Origin: Mycobacterium senriense | Lineage (GTDB): Bacteria; Actinomycetota; Actinomycetes; Mycobacteriales; Mycobacteriaceae | Assembly: GCF_019668465.1 (NCBI RefSeq) | Contig: NZ_AP024828.1 | Location: 1,550,001 to 1,614,000, forward strand | Length of the DNA: 64,000 nucleotides | Direction: 5' to 3' | Shown here: one piece after another, positions 1 through 8,540 of the stretch | Layout: each line of letters opens with the position of its first letter | Numbering within the stretch: the first letter of the stretch is position 1 | Notes under the pieces: model-generated | Database searches by the model: none | The model's input: only the letters and a program-made list of their open reading frames with translations | What the model was told of the DNA's origin: nothing | Position numbers and translations under genes: made by a program

Positions 1-1845
1 GAGCTCATCGACTTCAGGCGCGGCCGATCGGGCAGGCCGATCACCGCTGAGTGCGGGCTCGTCGGGCCCAGGCTCGCCGACATACGAGTTCGCATGATGG
101 GCAGCCGCGACCGTGATGGCGCCGAGCAAATCCACCACGTTGGCGTCATGGCGTCGTGCCGACGGCTCGAGGAGGGTGACGTGGGCGGGCAACCGGACGT
201 GCGGTGGAATCCACCCTCCGGCGAGGTCGGTAACCAACAGCGTCGTGGTGCCGTCGTCGCGCAATCCGGCCGCCCACGACAGCCGCGGCTCCTGACGGGC
301 CACCGCGTCGACCAGCCGCTGCAGCCGTTGTTGTTCGGCCGTCCTGGCGGACACCGTGCCTGCGGTCGCACCTGCAGCCGCGGACGCTGCCGATGCGCCT
401 GCCATGGTCGACGATCCCGCACCGGCCTGACCCGCGGCTGCCCCGGAGGCCGTCCGCTCCACGGGAGAGACAAGCGGCCCACCCGCGGATGGGGACGACG
501 CCGGTGAAGAAGCCACCGGTGCACCCGACAGGGGACCGGCCGGTGCAGAAGGCACGGATGGGGGCGCCACCACCGGCGGACGCAGGTCGGAGCCATAGGC
601 GGGCAACGATCCTGAGGGAATGGAAGACCCGCCCCCGAGGGTCGGGGCGGGCGACGACCACGAGGACCCGGTCATCACCGGCGCAACTGAAGTGCCTCCC
701 CCGGTGACCGCCGGCGCGGGGGACGCCGCTGGGGGTGCGTCGACGGGAGTGCTTGTTGGAATGAATGCTCCGGCGCTGGGCACGGTCGGTGTTCCTGCTG
801 GTGCCACCTGGGGAGTTTGAGGCCCCCCGGCTTCCATCGCTTGTAGCGGACCAGCCGTAAACGCTTGCCCGCCAGGTCCCGTCGCCTGCCCGGTCGCGAG
901 GCCGGACGTGAACGCTTGTCCTAATCCGGGCTGCCCGCCTTGACCTAGACCGACCGGTGACATTGGCATTCCGCCGCCGTGTACGCCTGGCATTCCGGGC
1001 GATACGGTTCCGCCGCCACCGGGCATTTGGACGCCGGCGGGCGATAACGGAGTACTCGCGCCCGGGATACTGCCGCGCACACCCTCCCCACTGATTGGTG
1101 CTGGAAGCGGCCCACCTGACGGTCCGCCAGATGGCACACCTCCACCACCACGTATCCCACCGCCCGCCGCGGCTGGCGGCGGGTGGCCCGGCGACCCAGC
1201 CGGTGGCGGAACTCCTCCGTCACCACGCACCCCGCTACCGCCAGCTACCGAATTCATGTCATGCTCACTAATCGGCTCCGGCGGCTTGGTATCGCCAACA
1301 TCGAACCCGTTCGCCTGCGCCCAGCTCCGGGCGTTGCCACCGATGCCTTCAGCATCGAGAATCTTTTGCGTCGCCGCCATCATCTTGTCGGCCGCGTCCC
1401 GACTGGCATTCGCGGCGTCGGCGTTGCAGCGCGCCTGAACAGCCTGGATTTCAACCAACTTCTCCGGAGGCAGCTTTTTTGATGCGAGGATTTCATTGAT
1501 TTCTCTGTTGCCCGTATTTGCTATGTCCGACAAGCGACTTCGGAGATAGTCGATGGCGTCGGCGCCTGAATTAAACGCCGACGCTTTTGTCTGGTACTTT
1601 TCGGCAAGGTCCAGGTGGAGCTTTTCCCCTTGCTGGAATCTCATTATGAGATCGTCTGCCGTATGCCCCTTGTTGTTTGCAGCAAAGGCTGTCCACTGGG
1701 TGCGCAAGTTCTGCGAATACAGCTGCTGCTCTGCGCACTCTTGGCTCCAGTGCTGAGCGCCGGCGCGTAAACCCGTCGACGGTGCTGGCCACCAAGGCCC
1801 GATCAGCGCAGCTGTCCAGGTGCCAGGTGGAAGATCAACGGCCAC
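1..1845 (-). CDS. Rv3899c-like ESX-associated protein, C-terminus beyond window
   Basis: An uninterrupted minus-strand frame runs from a GTG at 1845 off the left edge (615 codons seen). The start is supported by an AAAAAGG-type ribosome site just upstream and by an 11-base overlap with the preceding gene. The first ~175 residues are predicted helical and contain an early tryptophan-rich patch (GPWWPAP) and many Gln/Ala/Leu heptads, resembling ESX-secreted helical-bundle proteins. Residues ~190-480 are low-complexity Gly/Pro/Ser/Ala. The last ~110 visible residues form a compact globular stretch (RLQRLVDAVARQEPRLSW, then a DLAGGWIPPHV motif) of the type I recall from the DUF5632 part of M. tuberculosis Rv3899c. 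Known: Rv3899c lies close to the esxE/esxF/cpnT locus beside pcnA. Inference: a T7SS-linked surface or secreted protein. Substrate and function are unknown. Confidence 0.72.
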   Translation of the reverse strand, partial: MAVDLPPGTWTAALIGPWWPAPSTGLRAGAQHWSQECAEQQLYSQNLRTQWTAFAANNKGHTADDLIMRFQQGEKLHLDLAEKYQTKASAFNSGADAIDYLRSRLSDIANTGNREINEILASKKLPPEKLVEIQAVQARCNADAANASRDAADKMMAATQKILDAEGIGGNARSWAQANGFDVGDTKPPEPISEHDMNSVAGGSGVRGDGGVPPPAGSPGHPPPAAAGGGIRGGGGVPSGGPSGGPLPAPISGEGVRGSIPGASTPLSPAGVQMPGGGGTVSPGMPGVHGGGMPMSPVGLGQGGQPGLGQAFTSGLATGQATGPGGQAFTAGPLQAMEAGGPQTPQVAPAGTPTVPSAGAFIPTSTPVDAPPAASPAPAVTGGGTSVAPVMTGSSWSSPAPTLGGGSSIPSGSLPAYGSDLRPPVVAPPSVPSAPAGPLSGAPVASSPASSPSAGGPLVSPVERTASGAAAGQAGAGSSTMAGASAASAAAGATAGTVSARTAEQQRLQRLVDAVARQEPRLSWAAGLRDDGTTTLLVTDLAGGWIPPHVRLPAHVTLLEPSARRHDANVVDLLGAITVAAAHHANSYVGEPGPDEPALSGDRPARSAAPEVDEL

Positions 1846-2383
1846 CGCATACCTTTTTCATTGCAGCGTCCTTGGCGATAACGTCGTCGAGAGCAGCTCG
1901 ATAATCTGCGTCGGCGGTGACTGCGCTATTGCCCATGCTAGTAACCGTCCCGTAGGCCATTGCCAAGGCGCGCGCGGCCTCTCGATGGTTGGTATCAAGA
2001 GCAGGAGCTGTCGACACCATATCGAGCATCACGGCACCGTTGGTATCCGCGATACGGGCCAGTGCCTTGTCATTACCGCTGGTGTCCACTTCCACCGCTC
2101 GCGCTACCAGCGTGTACGTGTCACAAAGTGTTTTCTGTGCTGCACGAGTCTCGGCCGCACTATAAGTCGGCGTCGTCGTGGTAGCGAGCGGTTTCGAAGC
2201 CGTGGGCCGGGTCAGTGCTACCGCCAGCGCTGCGACGGCTATTGCCGCCGTCAGGGCTAGTGCGATCGCTAACCATCGGCGTGGACGAGATACTGGTTGC
2301 GGGAAATGCGGTGGCGGCCAACCTCCAGCGGGCGGCGGGCCTGACGGCCCTTCACCATGGCCCGAAGGGGGGTCTCCCACCAT
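1835..2383 (-). CDS. Single-pass membrane protein, tandem paralogue 1 (Rv3901c-like)
   Basis: 182 residues. A Pro/Gly-rich cytoplasmic N-terminus (~35 residues) is followed by one transmembrane helix (about 39-60) and an alpha-helical extracytoplasmic domain. The start has a near-perfect ribosome site (AAAGGAGG, 4 bases before ATG). The outer domain contains a YSAAET motif, a TLCDTY cysteine and a C-terminal KKVCGG cysteine, both conserved in the next two paralogues and likely a disulfide. It overlaps the downstream large ESX-associated gene, so the two are probably cotranscribed. No enzymatic motif is visible. M. tuberculosis has a single membrane protein (Rv3901c) at a similar position; equivalence is inferred from location and type, not alignment. 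Confidence 0.8.
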   Translation of the reverse strand: MVGDPPSGHGEGPSGPPPAGGWPPPHFPQPVSRPRRWLAIALALTAAIAVAALAVALTRPTASKPLATTTTPTYSAAETRAAQKTLCDTYTLVARAVEVDTSGNDKALARIADTNGAVMLDMVSTAPALDTNHREAARALAMAYGTVTSMGNSAVTADADYRAALDDVIAKDAAMKKVCGGR

Positions 2384-2641
2384 CCGTCCTCCTTTGGTCC
2401 GGAAACTCCTGCGGCGGCTTGCCCGGTGTCATGGCGCCATTGCCTCCTCCAATAGTGGAACAGCAACCGGACGGCAGGCAATTCACCGCACACGGCGATT
2501 CTCCCTCATCTGAACGTCGCTCGATGCGTCAAATCGACGACGGACGCCGCAAAAATCAACCGCCGCTGCACATCTGCTCATCACGTCTGGCAAATTGATC
2601 GTTAGGGTGTTAACCGAACACTGGGCATTACCCGGCAGAAC

Positions 2642-3196
2642 TTACCCGCCCCCGCATACCTTCTTCATTGCAGCATCCTTCGCGTTGATGTCGTCGAGTG
2701 CGGCTTGAAACTGTGCATCGGTCGCAACGTCCCTATTCCCCATAGCCGTCCCCTTGCGATAGGACTCGGCTAACGCACGTGCGGGATCGCGATATGTCGC
2801 GCCAAGGGCTGGATTGGTCGCTGCATCCTCAAGCATGGCTGCAGCGTTTGTCAGTGCTATCCGACCTAGCGCGACCTCGTGGCCGTTCGTGTCAGCTTGC
2901 ACTGCTTGCGCGCCTAGCTTGTAGGTATCGCACAATTGCCGTTCAGCTCCGGAAGTCTCGACGGCACTGTAGGTCGGCGCAGTGGATGTCGTTGTTGACT
3001 TCGTAGCTGTCGGTCGAGTCAGCGCCACAATCAATGCAGCGATCGCCAGGACCGTAGCTATTCCAGCCAAGAGCGCCGCAGGCCATGTCCGAGGACGAGC
3101 TTGTGGCTGGGTGGGAAATACGGGTGACCATTGCGTTGGTCTGGGAGCGCCTGCGGTCGGCCCACTCCCAGGAGCTGGAGGCAAATCCCCCGCCAT
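2642..3196 (-). CDS. Single-pass membrane protein, tandem paralogue 2
   Basis: 184 residues, same architecture as both neighbours: Pro-rich N-terminus, a transmembrane helix at about 41-62, Thr/Ser linker, then a helical domain with QLCDTY near its start and KKVCGGG at the end. A GAGGAGG ribosome site lies 4 bases before the ATG at 3196. The 258 bases between this gene and paralogue 1 hold no gene that I can see. The paralogues are diverged enough in the linker and first helix that duplication is not recent, but the DTNG(H/D) and AAMKKVC segments are nearly identical. Role unknown. Confidence 0.8.
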   Translation of the reverse strand: MAGDLPPAPGSGPTAGAPRPTQWSPVFPTQPQARPRTWPAALLAGIATVLAIAALIVALTRPTATKSTTTSTAPTYSAVETSGAERQLCDTYKLGAQAVQADTNGHEVALGRIALTNAAAMLEDAATNPALGATYRDPARALAESYRKGTAMGNRDVATDAQFQAALDDINAKDAAMKKVCGGG

Positions 3197-3319
3197 GCGT
3201 CCTCCTCAGATCTCTTAGCGGCGTTCGACGTAGACTGCCGAAGATCCTGCGCCGCGTGTCCCCTTAGTGGAACAGCTAACCAACCAGTGAGCAATCACCG
3301 CGGCCTTGCGAGTAAGAAC

Positions 3320-3874
3320 TCAGCCGTCGCCGCATACCGACTTCATTGCGGCGTCCTTGGCGTTGACCTCATTGACTTGCGCTCTAAAGGCAGGATCGTC
3401 CCGTTGCGACCAGCTGCCCATCGCAGTGGCTTTCGTATACGCCGCAGCCAACGCAAGTGCGGCAGCTCGATCGCTCGATGAGATTGCCGGTGCAGCACTT
3501 AACGCCTGCTCCAGGATTAGGGAACCGTTTACAGAGGCAACGCCAGCCAACGCCGGATTGTCACCGTTGGTATCGATTTCGACCGCGCGCGCAGCCAGCT
3601 TGTATGCCGCGCAAAGCTGTTTGTGTGCCGCTGCGGTTTGGTCCGCGGTATACGAAGGTGTCGCTGAAATGGCTGACGAGGCCGCTGGCCGGTCGCCTGT
3701 AGGCCGGATCAAGGCGACAACGAGGGCAGTGCCGCCCAGCAGGACGGCGACGGTCGCTAGCGCGACCGCCGGCCATATGCGTGAGCGCGCCGCGGGATAG
3801 CCCGGTGCTTGCTGCCCTACCGGCGGACCAACATGCGGCCCCGCAGCCGGATGCGAAGGCGGGTCCTCCGTCAC
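3320..3874 (-). CDS. Single-pass membrane protein, tandem paralogue 3
   Basis: 184 residues from the preferred GTG at 3874. An in-frame ATG two codons upstream (3880) has its AAGGA directly abutting it, whereas the GTG has a 6-base spacer and gives an N-terminus (M-T-E-D-P-P) matching its paralogues (M-V-G-D-P-P, M-A-G-D-L-P-P). Pro-rich N-terminus, one transmembrane helix at about 34-55, then the shared domain with QLCAAY and KSVCGDG cysteines. It sits 9 bases downstream of the EspC-like gene and is probably cotranscribed with it. Function unknown. Confidence 0.8.
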   Translation of the reverse strand: MTEDPPSHPAAGPHVGPPVGQQAPGYPAARSRIWPAVALATVAVLLGGTALVVALIRPTGDRPAASSAISATPSYTADQTAAAHKQLCAAYKLAARAVEIDTNGDNPALAGVASVNGSLILEQALSAAPAISSSDRAAALALAAAYTKATAMGSWSQRDDPAFRAQVNEVNAKDAAMKSVCGDG

Positions 3875-3883
3875 CGGCATTCC

Positions 3884-4213
3884 TTAGACGTTCTGTGTTG
3901 AAGGACCGGAACTCGGTCGCAGCGCCTGCATTTCGGTGGCGTTGTTCTTATCCATGTTGGTGAACCCGTTGGCCGCGTGGTGCGCCTTGGTGCCCACACC
4001 GGTCAGCGTCTCGCTATGTCCCTGAAGCGCTTTCACGTGCTGGCCGTGTGCGGCTGAAACCGCACCGTGAAAAGCGTCGGCCGCGGCGAAATCACCGAAC
4101 ATCCCCGACGCCACGGTTCCGCCCGCCAACTGATCCGCCCCGTCTTGAGCGTGCCCACCGGCACGGTGCGACTGATTGCCACCGGAGTGCAAAAGATCCG
4201 TATCGACGAACAT
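3884..4213 (-). CDS. EspC-like ESX secretion-associated small protein
   Basis: 109 residues starting MFVDTDLLHSGGNQS. The pattern (N-terminal V-D-x-x-x-L, small helices rich in His/Ala/Gly, a central GMFGDFAAADAFHGAV segment, then HVKALQGHSETL) is that of the EspC/DUF2580 family, small partners of ESX secretion systems that form a helix-turn-helix like WXG100 proteins. I chose ATG 4213, which has an AAGGAG site 5 bases upstream; a GTG two codons earlier (4219) is the alternative. The neighbours (hydrolase upstream, membrane paralogues downstream) suggest one operon. Inference: secretion partner or chaperone for a neighbouring effector. Confidence 0.75.
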   Translation of the reverse strand: MFVDTDLLHSGGNQSHRAGGHAQDGADQLAGGTVASGMFGDFAAADAFHGAVSAAHGQHVKALQGHSETLTGVGTKAHHAANGFTNMDKNNATEMQALRPSSGPSTQNV

Positions 4214-4330
4214 CGGCACTCCTTCCGGGTCTCAAGCGATGGGGTTCAATACGCGCCACAGTCGCCGTTGATCAGGCTAAATGCCGATTCGCGAGTGGTC
4301 AATTCACCACCGCCCCCGGCTGTCCCGCGG

Positions 4331-6298
4331 CTAGAAACCATGATCATTGGTGACCGTTCGCGCCGGCCGATCCCATTCCGGATCGACCGTGACCGGCATC
4401 TGGACTCCGATATGCGGCAGCGACATCGTCCCCAAGGGGGTGTGCACCTGGAGCGGAACGGCGATCCGCGCTGCGGCTCGGTCGGGCGCCAGCATGCCTT
4501 CGCCGGCCAGGCGATCGCCGTGCCCAGTGACGATCTCAGTCATGTTGCGCAGGGCCTCGCTGCCCACGTCGTAGTAGTGCGAGTGGTCAGTGAACCACGG
4601 CATGACACTGTGTGAGCCGGCGACTTCGGCGCGAAACCGCACCGCCCCGAAACCCGCGTGAGCCGGGTCCGCGCCGAGCCCGGCCAAGGGGCCCAACGGT
4701 CGGTCCAGCGTCGCGTTCAGCCCATTGGGCAGGCCACCGCCCGACTCGCCGATCCAGCTGATCGCGTCGGTCGATGCGGCACCCACGTACAGCCTGCCGC
4801 CGTCGAGATGAAAGTCCGCCGCGTTACTCGCCAAATCGGTTCCCGGGCAACCGGTTAGCACGGCGTCGTTGGCGCGCATGCCGCTGTTGGCGAACGCGTC
4901 GGCGACAGTTGTGGAACCGTAGGAATGCCCCAGAACAGTGACATGCCTGGGGGTCGACGCACCATGAGTGGCGGCAAGGCCGTTGACGTCGGCGGCCAGC
5001 AACGCCCCCGCCTGCCGGGCCCGCCATGGGGTACCGACCTGTTCCAGGTTCGACGGGTCGGTCACGGCCTGCTGCCAACGTGACGCGAATTCGGGTGCGT
5101 CATAACCCATCCAGGCCAACACCGCGGTGGAGTGTTGGGGGTCGGCTCTCGCAGCCTGCTGGTACAGGTTGATGGCGTCGTCTGTCCCGTCGGACATCCA
5201 CCCTGCCCGCACGCTGCTGTTGGTGCCGGGGACGATGACCGCCGTGTTGCGGGCTTTGTCCGGGTTGCCGATCGCGACGGCCGCCCTGCCCTTGCCGTTG
5301 AATGCCAGCGGGTCATACGCCCACAACATGACGGGCAGCCCGTCATGCCCTTCGTCGCGCTCGAGGAAGTCGTTGGTTTTCACCGCGTTCTGGTATCGGG
5401 TGATGTCGGTAGCGCACAGCCCGTAGTCGCCGGGGCGGGTGAACACGTCGGCATCCCGGTTGTTCAGTGCGCTATCTCGGAGCGCTGCGGGAACCAGCCC
5501 GCGCTGACGGGCAACGTCTTCGACCCTGCGCAGGTCATCGTTCATCGCCGCCTGGTTGACCGAGTCGCGCACGTCGGCCGGGATGCCGTTGAGGTTGCCC
5601 AGCTCGTCGGGGTGCTGATCGATCAGCAGGCGCTTTTGCTCGGCGCTCGACGAATCCCACCATCGTGTTACTCGTCCTGGATCACTGTCCGGTAGCGGAA
5701 TCGACAACTCGTCGACACCTTGAATCTCGGCCGGGTCAGCCCCATCAGCCCGCAGCGTTCCCAAGGCAGACGCAAGCACGGCCGAATATCGATCGCGAAT
5801 CTGACGGAGCGCCAGCATGATTGCCCTCACCTCGGTAACGGCGTCCCCGCGCAGGTCGTCGGCGCCACAAACATCGTCGTCGGCGAGGGCCTCGCAGATC
5901 TCGTCGTCGATGGCCTCGAGGTCGTACTCCAGCGCGGCTAGGTACCACGCGGAGGTGCGTTGGCCCTCGGCCAGAGCGGCGGCGATGCCCTCCAAATCGA
6001 TTGCGATCGCGGGTAATTGCGCGGCCTCCAGGCCCAGTACCCTGGTGACACGCTGCACTTCGTCAGCGCCGTTGATCGGATGCTCGCCATTACGGTGATC
6101 CCACGCCGCCTCAAACCGGCGGCGTGCGGCCTCAAACGCGAAAGCGGCCTCGGCAGTACTCACCCCGGCATCGCGGAAGGCCTGCGCCAGCGCTGAGATC
6201 TGCGCCGGGCGACCGGCCTGCAGGCCGGCGTCGGTCGACCAGGGATCGCCACCGGCCTGGGCGACGAGGAATGGAATGCTCAGGTGGCGCAGTTGCAT
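4331..6298 (-). CDS. DUF1023-type alpha/beta hydrolase with N-terminal ESX-type module
   Basis: 655 residues. Residues ~8-200 form a helical module (AGGDPWSTDAGLQAG; HPINGADEVQRVT; DLEGIAAALAE) homologous to the N-terminus of the toxin at 56033. Residues ~300-600 are an alpha/beta hydrolase of the actinobacterial DUF1023 family: the nucleophile elbow is GHSYGS, followed by TGCPGTD, a possible acid in STDAISW and a possible catalytic histidine in SHSVMPWFTDHSHYYD. No signal peptide is seen, consistent with Sec-independent export. The start (ATG 6298) has only a weak ribosome site. The EspC-like gene follows 117 bases downstream. Known: DUF1023 proteins are predicted serine hydrolases, substrate mostly undefined. 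Inference: an ESX-exported esterase or lipase-like effector. Confidence 0.82.
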   Translation of the reverse strand: MQLRHLSIPFLVAQAGGDPWSTDAGLQAGRPAQISALAQAFRDAGVSTAEAAFAFEAARRRFEAAWDHRNGEHPINGADEVQRVTRVLGLEAAQLPAIAIDLEGIAAALAEGQRTSAWYLAALEYDLEAIDDEICEALADDDVCGADDLRGDAVTEVRAIMLALRQIRDRYSAVLASALGTLRADGADPAEIQGVDELSIPLPDSDPGRVTRWWDSSSAEQKRLLIDQHPDELGNLNGIPADVRDSVNQAAMNDDLRRVEDVARQRGLVPAALRDSALNNRDADVFTRPGDYGLCATDITRYQNAVKTNDFLERDEGHDGLPVMLWAYDPLAFNGKGRAAVAIGNPDKARNTAVIVPGTNSSVRAGWMSDGTDDAINLYQQAARADPQHSTAVLAWMGYDAPEFASRWQQAVTDPSNLEQVGTPWRARQAGALLAADVNGLAATHGASTPRHVTVLGHSYGSTTVADAFANSGMRANDAVLTGCPGTDLASNAADFHLDGGRLYVGAASTDAISWIGESGGGLPNGLNATLDRPLGPLAGLGADPAHAGFGAVRFRAEVAGSHSVMPWFTDHSHYYDVGSEALRNMTEIVTGHGDRLAGEGMLAPDRAAARIAVPLQVHTPLGTMSLPHIGVQMPVTVDPEWDRPARTVTNDHGF

Positions 6299-6340
6299 CG
6301 CATCCGCATCGAGTCGCGACGGTACGTCACCGACCCGTTG

Positions 6341-6850
6341 TCACAGCGTGCTCGCCCCGTCGGCCAGACCGTCGCCGTCCGAATCATTCAGCCGGACATT
6401 CCATTTGCCGTCGCAATCGGTGTCGACGTAACCGGTCACGCCGGTGTCGTCCGAGCGCAGCACCCGGTCGGCGAGCCCGTTGCCGTCCGTATCGACGAGG
6501 CGTGCGTCGGCGCTCCCGTGGCCGTCGAAGTCGACCATCGGGCCGCCGGTGTGCTCGACCCCGTCGAGGTCGAACCAGCGCAACTGGCCGCCCCGATCCA
6601 TGGCCACCGCCCACGTCCCGGATCCGTCGTCGGTGAAGTACGCCTCGGGGGTGCCGTCATTGTCGAGGTCCAGCACGGCGTGATCGACGAGGCCGTCGCC
6701 GTCGAGATCCGTGAGGGCGTCGTCGCGCAGTCCGTCGTGATCGAAATCCAGTCCGATCGATTCGAAGTGACCGTCGTGGTCCAAGTCGAGGTCCGGCTGC
6801 CCGTGCCAAATCGCCGCTGCGCCGTTATCGCCAGAGATGCAGTAGTCCAT
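6341..6850 (-). CDS. Asp-rich repeat protein (Rv3906c-like)
   Basis: 169 acidic residues made almost entirely of short repeats of the form D-x-D-x-D-G-x-x-D (LDLDHDGH, LDFDHDGL, TDLDGDGL, LDLDNDGT, VDFDGHGS, VDTDGNGL, DTDCDGKW, NDSDGDGL). Such loops resemble the calcium-binding repeats of thrombospondin type 3 or dockerin-like domains. No signal peptide or membrane helix is visible. M. tuberculosis Rv3906c, next to pcnA, has about the same length as I recall it. It ends 42 bases before the hydrolase start on the same strand. Calcium binding and any carbohydrate link are inference. Confidence 0.75.
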   Translation of the reverse strand: MDYCISGDNGAAAIWHGQPDLDLDHDGHFESIGLDFDHDGLRDDALTDLDGDGLVDHAVLDLDNDGTPEAYFTDDGSGTWAVAMDRGGQLRWFDLDGVEHTGGPMVDFDGHGSADARLVDTDGNGLADRVLRSDDTGVTGYVDTDCDGKWNVRLNDSDGDGLADGASTL

Positions 6851-6874
6851 GGGTATTCGGACGCGTGGCTGCGG

Positions 6875-8317
6875 CTAGTCGTTCCCCCGAGACTGCCACC
6901 ACGCCAACAACTCCGCGGTCGCCTCCTCGTTGTCCAGCGGGCCGCGCTCCAACCGGAGCTCCTTCAAGAATCGCCATGCCTCACCGACTTGCGGGCCGGC
7001 CGGGATGCCGAGCAGCTCCATGATTTGGTTGCCGTCCAAATCGGGGCGCACCCGCGCCAGATCTTCCTGGGCGGCCAGCTCGGCGATCCGCGCCTCGAGC
7101 CGGTCGTAACTGGCCTGCAACCGCGCGGCCCGGCGCTTGTTGCGGGTCGTGCAGTCGGCTCGCACCAGCTTGTGCAGCCGCGGCAGCAGCGGGCCGGCGT
7201 CGGTGACGTAACGGCGCACCGCCGAGTCGGTCCACTTGCCGTCGCCGTAGCCATGAAAACGCAGATGCAGATACACCAGCTGCGAGATGTCTTCGACCAT
7301 CTGCTTGGAATACTTCAACGCCCGCAACCGCTTCCGGGCCATCTTGGCGCCGACGACCTCGTGGTGGTGAAAACTCACACCGCCGTTGGCTTCGTGGCGC
7401 CGCGTGGCGGGCTTGCCGATGTCGTGCAGCAGCGCGGCCCACCGCAGCACCAGATCCGGGCCGTCGTCTTCCAGGGCGATCGCCTGGCGCAGCACGGTCA
7501 GCGAGTGTTGGTAGACGTCCTTGTGTTGGTGGTGTTCGTCGATGGCCATCTGCATGCCGCCGACCTCGGGCAGCACCACCTCACCCATGCCGGTCTGCAC
7601 CAGCAGATCGATGCCGGCCGTCGGGTCGTCGCCGAGCACCAGTTTGTCCAGCTCGGCGGCCACCCGTTCGGCGCTGATCCGCGACAGCTGCGGGGCCATC
7701 TCGTTGATCGCCTCGCGGACCCGCGGCGCGACACCGAAGCCGAGCTGCGAGACGAACCGCGCGGCGCGCAGCATTCGCAACGGGTCGTCGCCGAAGGACA
7801 CCTCCGGCGCGGCGGGAGTGTCCAGGATTCGCGCGCGCAGCGCAGCCAAACCGCCTAGCGGGTCGAGGAATTCGCCCGGCCCATGGGGCGTGATGCGCAC
7901 GGCCATCGCGTTGGCCGTGAAGTCGCGGCGCACCAGATCATCTTCGAGGCGATCGCCAAAGCGAACCTCGGGATTTCGCGACACCTGGTCGTAGGTGTCG
8001 GCGCGAAAGGTGGTGATCTCCAGGCGGTGGTCGCCCTTGCCGACACCGACGGTGCCGAATTCGATCCCGGTGTCCCACAAGTTGTCGGCCCACCGCCGCA
8101 GAATTTGTTGCACCTGTTCGGGCCGGGCGTCGGTGGTGAAATCCAGGTCGGGACTCAACCTGCCCAACAATGCATCCCGCACCGACCCGCCGACGAGGTA
8201 GAGCTCGTGGCCCGCGGCGTCGAACGCGGAGCCGAGCTCGGCCAGCATGGGCGCATGCCGATTCAGAGCGACCGCGGCGGCGGTCAGCAGGTCGGCATCC
8301 TGGGCGGCGTCTGGCAC
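6875..8317 (-). CDS. pcnA: CCA-adding enzyme / poly(A) polymerase family nucleotidyltransferase
   Basis: 480 residues, the length I recall for M. tuberculosis PcnA (Rv3907c). The N-terminal class II nucleotidyltransferase domain shows LVGGSVRDALLGR and the metal-binding D-L-D-F-T-T. A neck region follows (DPLRMLRAARF), then an HD domain (LLHDIGKP, with a later HHHEVVGAKMA). It adds or repairs the 3' CCA of tRNA in the cytoplasm, inferred from family. It is transcribed leftward, with the Asp-rich repeat gene 24 bases downstream. The gene marks the boundary between the left accessory cluster and the conserved origin-flanking block. Confidence 0.93.
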   Translation of the reverse strand: MPDAAQDADLLTAAAVALNRHAPMLAELGSAFDAAGHELYLVGGSVRDALLGRLSPDLDFTTDARPEQVQQILRRWADNLWDTGIEFGTVGVGKGDHRLEITTFRADTYDQVSRNPEVRFGDRLEDDLVRRDFTANAMAVRITPHGPGEFLDPLGGLAALRARILDTPAAPEVSFGDDPLRMLRAARFVSQLGFGVAPRVREAINEMAPQLSRISAERVAAELDKLVLGDDPTAGIDLLVQTGMGEVVLPEVGGMQMAIDEHHQHKDVYQHSLTVLRQAIALEDDGPDLVLRWAALLHDIGKPATRRHEANGGVSFHHHEVVGAKMARKRLRALKYSKQMVEDISQLVYLHLRFHGYGDGKWTDSAVRRYVTDAGPLLPRLHKLVRADCTTRNKRRAARLQASYDRLEARIAELAAQEDLARVRPDLDGNQIMELLGIPAGPQVGEAWRFLKELRLERGPLDNEEATAELLAWWQSRGND

Positions 8318-8540
8318 GTTCGATCAGCCTAGTCGGCCGTCGGCGAAAAGCCCCTGTGAGGCGGCTCGCACGCGGACACGGTGAATTGACCGAGCGGGGA
8401 GCGTCAGTAGCGTTACGTGCGACGAAAGGGTCAACGGCGGGATGACGGGTTGCATCTTTGATACATATGCAAGGGCGCACTGATCATGTTCGCGGTGGAG
8501 ACCCGTGGAAGGTCATCGCGAACAACTGAAAGCACAATAA

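Noticed and set aside
146..661. 171-residue minus-strand frame
   Set aside because: Arg-rich shadow of the partial ESX-associated gene, whose own frame is open throughout.
6284..7858. 524-residue plus-strand frame over pcnA and the Asp-rich gene
   Set aside because: Both minus-strand genes have clear domains; this is the complementary frame.
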